DNA from: Dehalococcoidales bacterium
Lineage (GTDB): Bacteria; Chloroflexota; Dehalococcoidia; Dehalococcoidales; DAOVUZ01
Length of the DNA stretch: 11,052 nt
Reading direction: 5' to 3'
Assembly: GCA_030632305.1 (NCBI GenBank)
Contig: DAOVUZ010000012.1
Coordinates: forward strand, 1-11,052
A program made the position numbers and the translations under genes. Positions 6,546 to 11,052 of this stretch are shown piece by piece. The first letter of the stretch is position 1. Each line of letters starts with the position of its first letter. The notes under the pieces were generated by a model. It searched no databases. It was not told the DNA's origin and saw only the letters and a list, made by a program, of their open reading frames with translations.

Positions 6546-6970
6546 TGGTGCCTCTCCAGGCTCTCTATAATTTGCCAGACTTGTTCCTGGCTAATAGCCT
6601 TTTCTGTTTCCCATTGCTCGTGGTTCCACAGTTCAAAATAGTTATTGTCTCCGGCGATGACTACTTCATCCTCAATCCCCGCATGCTGTCTTAATGGAAT
6701 GGGCAAGGCTATCCTGCCTTGGTTATCAATGTCGACGCTAAAAGCAGTGGCAAAAATAGCCCGGTTTAGCCTTCTCAATTTTCCTTGAGTGACTGAACCG
6801 CTGGTAAGGGTATCCGCCAGCTTTTTCCATTCAGGTAGCGGGTAGGCGGTGATGCACTTTTCTACCCCCGGCGTTAATACCACTCCCTCCTTCAGTTCGT
6901 TCCTGAACTTGGGCGGGATAGGTACTCTGCCTTTTTCGTCAATCCGGTATTCAAATTCACCAAAAAACAT
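6542..6970 (-). CDS. mraZ: Transcriptional regulator MraZ
   Basis: DNA-binding regulator of the division-cell-wall operon, of the AbrB/SpoVT-like swapped-hairpin barrel family. It contains two tandem domains, each with the DxxGR signature: Asp11-Arg15 in the first (YRIDEKGRVPIPPKFR) and Asp82-Arg86 in the second (VDIDNQGRIALPIPLR). The length of 142 residues is normal. Its ATG at 6970 gives the canonical MFFGEFEYRIDEKGR start. The leader upstream carries three TGG-type pentamers at 10-base spacing, which resemble MraZ operators, so autoregulation is likely. It is the first gene of the unit, and its last codon overlaps the rsmH start. Confidence 0.97.
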   Translation of the reverse strand: MFFGEFEYRIDEKGRVPIPPKFRNELKEGVVLTPGVEKCITAYPLPEWKKLADTLTSGSVTQGKLRRLNRAIFATAFSVDIDNQGRIALPIPLRQHAGIEDEVVIAGDNNYFELWNHEQWETEKAISQEQVWQIIESLERHQ

Positions 6971-6997
6971 ATTAAGCCTACACCTATCTCCCTAGTT

Positions 6998-7022
6998 TAC
7001 CACTTTTCCCCACTTTCTACCA
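6998..7022 (-). promoter_or_regulatory. MraZ-box-like triple repeat in the mraZ leader
   Basis: On the minus strand three pentamers lie exactly 10 bases apart: TGGTA (7022-7018), TGGGG (7012-7008) and TGGTA (7002-6998), separated by 5-base spacers. A fourth in-phase GGGAG is at 6992-6988, and another TGGGG lies in the promoter spacer near 7043. Known MraZ operators are three TGGGR repeats with 5-base spacers, and this layout matches the spacing. The Gs in the second and third positions are kept in all three copies. Confidence 0.7.
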
Positions 7023-7052
7023 TTGTAAAACATATTTCCCCCAATTTGTCAA
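7022..7052 (-). promoter_or_regulatory. Sigma70-type promoter of the mraZ-rsmH-ftsA-ftsZ unit
   Basis: A perfect TTGACA (7052-7047) is followed by a 19-base spacer and TACAAT (7027-7022, 5 of 6). Alternatively TTTACA can serve at 17 bases spacing. An AT-rich tract at 7053-7079 lies just upstream and could act as an UP element. The -10 touches the first MraZ-like pentamer, so a bound repressor would overlap the start region. Confidence 0.65.
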
Positions 7053-7086
7053 GTCTTTTTAATATATTTTTTTAAATTCCCTGATT

Positions 7087-7114
7087 TTGCTATAAACTCT
7101 ATATGTGGTAAAAT
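7087..7114 (+). promoter_or_regulatory. Sigma70-type promoter of the mogA-trmD-rplS-priA unit
   Basis: TTGCTA (7087-7092, 4 of 6), a 16-base spacer and TAAAAT (7109-7114, 5 of 6). Transcription would begin near 7121, about 20 bases before the first ATG. It is divergent from the mraZ promoter, with only an AT-rich tract between the two -35 elements. TACAAT at 7114-7119 is an alternative -10 but would need a 21-base spacer. Confidence 0.55.
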
Positions 7115-7141
7115 ACAATCTGGCTTAGGACAGGTGGTGTC

Positions 7142-7648
7142 ATGTTAAATCTGGGCATACTGACCATTAGTGACAAGGGCTGGCAGGGACAGCGCGATGA
7201 TGATAGTGGCAAGGCGATCAGGGAAAGCCTATCTCTATTAGATAGTTGTGTGGTCAAGTATGAGGTCATTCCTGATGAGATGGATGTTATTGCCGGCAAG
7301 CTTGCTGACTGGGCAGATGAGGGTAATGTGGATGTTATTGTAACCACCGGGGGCACTGGACTTGGCCAGCGTGATGTTACCCCTGAAGCTACTCTTTCTA
7401 TAGTGGATAAGGTTGTGCCTGGTTTTGCTGAGGCGATGAGAGCCGAAACTTTTAGTGTGACACCATTTGCCATATTGAGTCGAGCTGTGGTCGGGGTCAG
7501 GGGGAAATGCCTTATTATCAACCTGCCGGGTAGCCCTAAAGGGGTTCGGGAGTGCCTCAGGGTGATACTGTCTGTTATTCCCCACGCTGTGGCAATTATT
7601 AAAGGAGAGGTAACTGAGCATATAGCTCAGGGTGTTGATAGGGAGTAG
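7142..7648 (+). CDS. mogA: MogA/MoaB-family molybdopterin adenylyltransferase-like protein
   Basis: Members of this family activate molybdopterin with ATP (giving adenylyl-molybdopterin) before molybdenum insertion. The 168 residues make a complete single-domain MogA/MoaB fold: GILTISDKG (5-13); the phosphate/pterin loop VTTGGTGLGQRDVTPEA (67-83); PGFAEAMRAETF (93-104); ILSRAVVGVRG (111-121); and IINLPGSPKGVRECL (125-139). These are the conserved ligand-binding segments. MogA and MoaB are hard to separate by eye, so the symbol is provisional. Its start ATG follows AGGTGG. It leads a plus-strand unit with trmD only 3 bases downstream, an unexpected neighbour, since trmD usually travels with rpsP and rimM, neither of which is seen here. 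No other molybdenum-cofactor gene is in the window. Confidence 0.9.
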   Translation: MLNLGILTISDKGWQGQRDDDSGKAIRESLSLLDSCVVKYEVIPDEMDVIAGKLADWADEGNVDVIVTTGGTGLGQRDVTPEATLSIVDKVVPGFAEAMRAETFSVTPFAILSRAVVGVRGKCLIINLPGSPKGVRECLRVILSVIPHAVAIIKGEVTEHIAQGVDRE

Positions 7649-7651
7649 TCG

Positions 7652-8404
7652 GTGGATATTGATATTTTGACTCTATTCCCCCAGATGTTTCAGGGTCCGT
7701 TTAGCACTGGCATCTTTGAACGGGCTATTGACCACGGGCTGGTTAGTATTAACCTGCATAATATTCGGGACTATACTTATGATAAACATCATACTGCTGA
7801 TGACTATGCTTACGGTGGTGGTGCTGGTATGATACTCAAGCCCGAACCTATTTTTGAGGCACTGGAGTCAATAGAGATGGATGTTAAATTAGAGGCTGGC
7901 GACATGCCAATTATTCTGCTTACCCCGCAGGGTCGCCTCTTTTCTCAACCGATTGCTTATGAGCTGTCAAAATATAGTCGTTTGATTCTTATCTGTGGTC
8001 ATTATGAAGGGGTTGATGGGCGAGTGGCTGAGCATCTGGTTACTGATGAGATTAGTATCGGTGATTATGTGCTTAGTGGTGGTGAGCTAGCGGCTATGGT
8101 GGTAGTGGATGCTGTGGTCAGGCTACTGCCTGGGGTTCTTGGCTCAGAGGCTTCGCTACAGGATGATTCTCATGTCGCCGGGCTGTTGGAGTATCCCCAA
8201 TACACTCGTCCTGCCGTATATAGGGAATGGTCGGTGCCTGAGGTTTTACTTTCAGGGAACCATGCCCAAGTTAGTAAATGGCGCCGTGAGCAGGCTATCC
8301 AGCGCACCCTGGAGCGTCGTCCAGAACTATTAGACAAAGCTAGCCTGAGCCTGGAGGAAAGGCGGCTGGTTGAGCGTTTATTAACCTCACCTCTTGATAA
8401 ATAA
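7652..8404 (+). CDS. trmD: tRNA (guanine-37 N1) methyltransferase TrmD
   Basis: Methylates G37 next to the anticodon of certain tRNAs using S-adenosylmethionine, which prevents +1 frameshifting. The 250-residue length is typical. Visible features: MDIDILTLFPQMF start; YGGGAGMILKPEPIFEAL (54-70); the knotted SAM site LLTPQGRLFSQPIAYELS (89-106), ICGHYEGVDGRVAEHLVTDEISIGDYVLSGGELAA (114-148); and the tRNA-binding C-terminus PQYTRPAVYREWSVPEVLLSGNHAQVSKWRREQA (182-215). Asp174 (HV context, DDSH) and the GHYEGVD segment are the expected catalytic and substrate elements. The start is GTG at 7652, chosen because it gives the canonical N-terminus; an AGGGAG ribosome site overlaps the end of the preceding gene, six bases upstream. 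The gene is followed 24 bases later by rplS, its usual partner. Confidence 0.97.
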   Translation: MDIDILTLFPQMFQGPFSTGIFERAIDHGLVSINLHNIRDYTYDKHHTADDYAYGGGAGMILKPEPIFEALESIEMDVKLEAGDMPIILLTPQGRLFSQPIAYELSKYSRLILICGHYEGVDGRVAEHLVTDEISIGDYVLSGGELAAMVVVDAVVRLLPGVLGSEASLQDDSHVAGLLEYPQYTRPAVYREWSVPEVLLSGNHAQVSKWRREQAIQRTLERRPELLDKASLSLEERRLVERLLTSPLDK

Positions 8405-8428
8405 ATTAAAATATAGGAGTCTTATAGA

Positions 8429-8773
8429 ATGAGTATTGCCTCGCTAGTTGAAGTCAAACCAAATCCTAATATTCCTGCTCTTGCCCCCGGTGACACGGTA
8501 AAGGTCAGTGCCAAGGTTGTGGAAGGGGAAAGGGAGCGCATCCAGCAATTTCAAGGGGTAGTAATTAAGGTGCGGGGTGGTGGGGCTAGTGCTAGCTTTA
8601 CCGTGAGGCGGGTTGCCTATGGTGTCGGTGTTGAGCGTACCTTTCCTCTGTATTCACCACTGGTGGAAAAGGTAGAAGTAGTGCGGCACGGGAAAGTACG
8701 CCGGGCTAGGCTTTATTACCTGCGTGGGCTCAGTGGTAAGAAAGCTCGCATCAAGGAAAAGAGACAGGGATAA
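8429..8773 (+). CDS. rplS: 50S ribosomal protein L19
   Basis: Large-subunit protein at the interface with the 30S subunit. The 114 residues match the family length. Recognisable segments are GDTVKVSAKVVEGERERIQQFQG (22-44), VVIKVRGGGASASFTVRR (45-62), GVGVERTFPLYSPLVEKVEVVRHGKVRRARLYYLRGLSGKKARIKEKR near the end. AGGAG (8415-8419) lies nine bases ahead of the ATG. It sits 24 bases after trmD, the classic pairing, and 30 bases before priA. No terminator-like hairpin with a T-run is seen after it, so read-through into priA is expected. Confidence 0.98.
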   Translation: MSIASLVEVKPNPNIPALAPGDTVKVSAKVVEGERERIQQFQGVVIKVRGGGASASFTVRRVAYGVGVERTFPLYSPLVEKVEVVRHGKVRRARLYYLRGLSGKKARIKEKRQG

Positions 8774-8803
8774 GGTTAGAGTAGAGTCCCCACGGAGCAT
8801 TGG

Positions 8804-11052
8804 ATGGGGTATGCTGAGGTTAGTGTTAATTCGCCGGTAGCCCAGCGACGGACATTTAGCTATGCCATATCCCCTGGTCTAAGTGTTGATGTTGGGCAGG
8901 CGGTATTGGTTCCCTTTGGTGATAAGCTCCTCCAGGGCATTATTTTGGAGTTAAGCCAGTACCCATCGGTGGAGGAAACCAGAGAAATAGTCGGGGTTAT
9001 TGAGCCCCGCCCGCTACTATCGCCAGCCCGGGTATCGCTGGCTCGCTGGATAAGCGAATACTATCTATCACCCCTCTTTGATGCCGTGGCGTTGATGTTA
9101 CCACCGGGATTTGAGCGCAAGGCGCTCACTCTTATTTCTATCCCCTCAATTCCCGACGGCTATGACTTATCTTCCCTTACCACAGAACAGAGACATGCTC
9201 TTGAATTAGTCCGGAGACAGGGCAAGGTAAGCCTGAAGGAAGTGGAGAAGACGCTGGGCAAGGAAAAGGCTCAGCGTATCGTCTCACAACTGGTGAAACA
9301 AGGCCTAGCCATAAGAAGCTATGAACTGGAGCCAGTTAAGGCAAAACCGAAGTTAGCACCTTACCTCAGCCTGGCTGTTGATGCCAGTGAAGCTCTTAAG
9401 GAGGCATCCAGGCTACGCAGGAAAGGGGGCAGTAGGCAGGCTGCTCTTCTCGACTTCCTCGTCCAGCAGTCCAAGCCTGTATCTCTGGCAGAAGTTAGGC
9501 AGCGGGCTAAATGTAATAAAACGGTAGTTGATACCTTAGCTGGTAAAGGTTTAATAAGGGTTCAGCATATTGAGATAAGGCGCGAACCGATTTCCTACCA
9601 GAATATTGCTTTGTCTTATCCACTGACTCTTACCGCCGCCCAGGAATCGGCCTTCAGGTCTATTAGCGAGAGCCTGGCACAAAAGTCAAAGGAGCATCCA
9701 GATGTTTTTCTGCTTCACGGCGTTACCGGCAGCGGCAAGACAGAAATTTATCTGCAGGCTCTGGCTGAGGCGGTGAAGATGGGGAAGCGAGGCATTGTTC
9801 TGGTCCCGGAAATTGCTCTTACTTCCCAGACTATAGAGCGATTTGCCTCACGCTTTCCTCATAAGGTGGCTGTCCTTCATAGTAAGCTCTCTCTGGGTGA
9901 ACAATTTGACGAGTGGCGACGGATAAGAGACGGAGAGTTTGATGTCGTTATCGGTTCCAGGAGTGCTATTTTTGCTCCCCAACCTGACCTGGGTCTCATC
10001 GTTATTGATGAGGAGCATGAATGGACTTATAAACAAGATACATCACCCCGCTACCACGCTCGTGATGCAGCCGTAAAGCTGGCTCAGTTAACTGGGGCGG
10101 TAGTTATTCTGGGAAGTGCCACCCCTGATGTAGAGACCTTTTACCATGCCCAGCGGGGAGGATATCATTTGCTTGAGCTTACTGAGCGGGTTACCCCCGG
10201 TAAAGGTGCATCCCTGCCCCAGGTTGAGGTGGTAGATTTAAGGCAGGAGCTCAAGGCAGGTAATAGGAGCCTTTTTAGTCGTTCTTTGTCACAGGCTACG
10301 ACTAAAGCCATAGGCAGCCGGGAGCAGGTAATTCTATTTCTTAATCGGAGGGGGGCAGCTAGCTTTGTTCAATGTCGCAGTTGTGGTTTTGTCCTTCGTT
10401 GCCGACGATGTGAGGTTGCCCTGACCCATCATTTTGTTGAGGATGTTCTGGTCTGCCACCAGTGTGGCTACAGAATGTCAGTCCCTCAGATTTGTCCTCA
10501 GTGCTTGAGTCGCCGGATTAAGTTTTTAGGCACTGGTACCCAGAAGCTGGAGCAAGAAGCAGGCTATACCTTTCCTCGAGCCAGTCTGCTACGCTGGGAC
10601 AGTGATGTTACCAAACGGAGGTATTCTCATGAAGAAATACTGGGCAAGTTTCGCGCCCATCAGGCTGATATTCTCATTGGCACGCAAATGATTGCCAAGG
10701 GGTTGGATTTGCCTTTGGTTACCCTGGTCGGGGTAATCAGTGCTGATACCAGTATGAACCTGCCCGACTTTCGGGCGGGGGAGAGAACCTTTCAACTGCT
10801 GAGTCAGGTGGCGGGGAGGGCGGGGCGTGGCGTTTTGGGGGGGCAGGTTATCATTCAGACCTATTCTCCTGAGCACTATGCCGTTCAGGCGGCAGCCAAG
10901 CACGACTATGTCCTTTTCTATAATAAGGAGATTGCCTATCGTCGCCAGCTTCATAATCCACCGTTCACCCAACTGGCTTGCCTTGTTTATAGCCATACTA
11001 GCGATGCCCTTTGCCAGAGGGAGGCGGAAAGATTGAAGCGTCAGCTTATTGA
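8804..11052 (+). CDS. priA: Primosomal protein N' (replication-restart helicase PriA), partial (C-terminus outside window)
   Basis: 3'-to-5' DNA helicase that recognises stalled forks and reloads the replicative helicase. About 749 codons are readable without interruption. The N-terminal 3'-DNA-end-binding domain starts YAEVSVNSPVAQRRTFSYAI; a winged-helix region follows. Helicase lobe 1 has the Walker A GVTGSGKTEIY (306-316) and Walker B DEEH (402-405), with GSATPD further on. The zinc region carries all eight expected cysteines (524, 527, 533, 536, 551, 554, 564, 567). Lobe 2 includes GTGTQKLEQE, ILIGTQMIAKGLDLPLVTLVGVISAD and QVAGRAGRG. The ATG at 8804 was chosen because an in-frame stop lies at 8777-8779 and no other in-frame ATG, GTG or TTG start precedes it. 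GGAG (8794-8797) gives the ribosome site. It is the last gene visible in the mogA-trmD-rplS unit. Confidence 0.98.
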   Translation, partial: MGYAEVSVNSPVAQRRTFSYAISPGLSVDVGQAVLVPFGDKLLQGIILELSQYPSVEETREIVGVIEPRPLLSPARVSLARWISEYYLSPLFDAVALMLPPGFERKALTLISIPSIPDGYDLSSLTTEQRHALELVRRQGKVSLKEVEKTLGKEKAQRIVSQLVKQGLAIRSYELEPVKAKPKLAPYLSLAVDASEALKEASRLRRKGGSRQAALLDFLVQQSKPVSLAEVRQRAKCNKTVVDTLAGKGLIRVQHIEIRREPISYQNIALSYPLTLTAAQESAFRSISESLAQKSKEHPDVFLLHGVTGSGKTEIYLQALAEAVKMGKRGIVLVPEIALTSQTIERFASRFPHKVAVLHSKLSLGEQFDEWRRIRDGEFDVVIGSRSAIFAPQPDLGLIVIDEEHEWTYKQDTSPRYHARDAAVKLAQLTGAVVILGSATPDVETFYHAQRGGYHLLELTERVTPGKGASLPQVEVVDLRQELKAGNRSLFSRSLSQATTKAIGSREQVILFLNRRGAASFVQCRSCGFVLRCRRCEVALTHHFVEDVLVCHQCGYRMSVPQICPQCLSRRIKFLGTGTQKLEQEAGYTFPRASLLRWDSDVTKRRYSHEEILGKFRAHQADILIGTQMIAKGLDLPLVTLVGVISADTSMNLPDFRAGERTFQLLSQVAGRAGRGVLGGQVIIQTYSPEHYAVQAAAKHDYVLFYNKEIAYRRQLHNPPFTQLACLVYSHTSDALCQREAERLKRQLI

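Larger units (their letters stand above)
6971..7141. promoter_or_regulatory. Divergent regulatory region between mraZ and mogA
   Basis: This 171-base gap contains no gene. It holds two back-to-back promoters, the 10-base-spaced TGG repeats of the mraZ leader and a shared AT-rich tract (about 7053-7079) between the two -35 elements. The tract could serve both promoters as an UP element or bend. Confidence 0.6.

Noticed and set aside
7091..7096. TATAAA as a -10 element on the plus strand
   Set aside because: It would need a -35 in the AT tract at a proper distance and none resembles TTGACA; the TTGCTA/TAAAAT pair fits better.
7099..7621. Two minus-strand open frames opposite mogA
   Set aside because: Both are antisense to a complete MogA/MoaB frame with conserved motifs; the translations look like reversed coding sequence.
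8404..8804. Possible terminator between rplS and priA
   Set aside because: The 30-base gap has no stable hairpin followed by a T-run.
10589..10996. Minus-strand open frame of 135 codons opposite the priA helicase lobe
   Set aside because: It overlaps conserved priA motifs and resembles no protein family.

Overview
The window looks like a chromosomal housekeeping region from the phylum Chloroflexota, most likely a Dehalococcoidia-type organism. That is an inference from gene content: mraZ, rsmH, ftsA and ftsZ sit together with no peptidoglycan genes, an nrdR plus B12-dependent ribonucleotide reductase pair lies downstream, and the proteins have a Chloroflexota-like character. Base composition is close to balanced. 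I see no insertion sequence, phage gene, CRISPR array, tRNA or rRNA.

Layout. Everything left of about position 7050 reads on the minus strand. A promoter near 7022-7052 drives mraZ, then rsmH (4-base overlap), ftsA (45-base gap) and ftsZ (34-base gap). This is a stripped-down division-cell-wall cluster: DNA-binding regulator, 16S rRNA methyltransferase, membrane anchor and division-ring tubulin. After ftsZ comes a 268-base gap. It holds a long imperfect palindrome that would fold into a rod-shaped RNA (2847-3010), and then a near-perfect NrdR operator lying exactly between the -35 and -10 of the nrdR promoter. nrdR and nrdJ follow with a 4-base ATGA overlap, and nrdJ runs off the left edge. 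Right of about 7087 everything reads on the plus strand: a MogA/MoaB-type molybdopterin protein, trmD, rplS and priA, with gaps of 3, 24 and 30 bases. This looks like one transcription unit, and priA runs off the right edge.

How it fits together. The divergent intergenic region at 6971-7141 is a hub that fires a cell-division operon one way and a translation/replication-restart operon the other. The division operon appears to be autoregulated by MraZ through 10-base-spaced TGG repeats in its leader. The nrdR-nrdJ unit appears to be autorepressed by NrdR, linking deoxynucleotide supply to nucleotide state.

There is no obviously new multi-gene system here. The parts most worth a second look are the rod-shaped RNA candidate between ftsZ and nrdR (with an alternative local hairpin), the operator-in-spacer design at nrdR, the 58-residue tail on RsmH, and the front-truncated ATP-cone on NrdJ.
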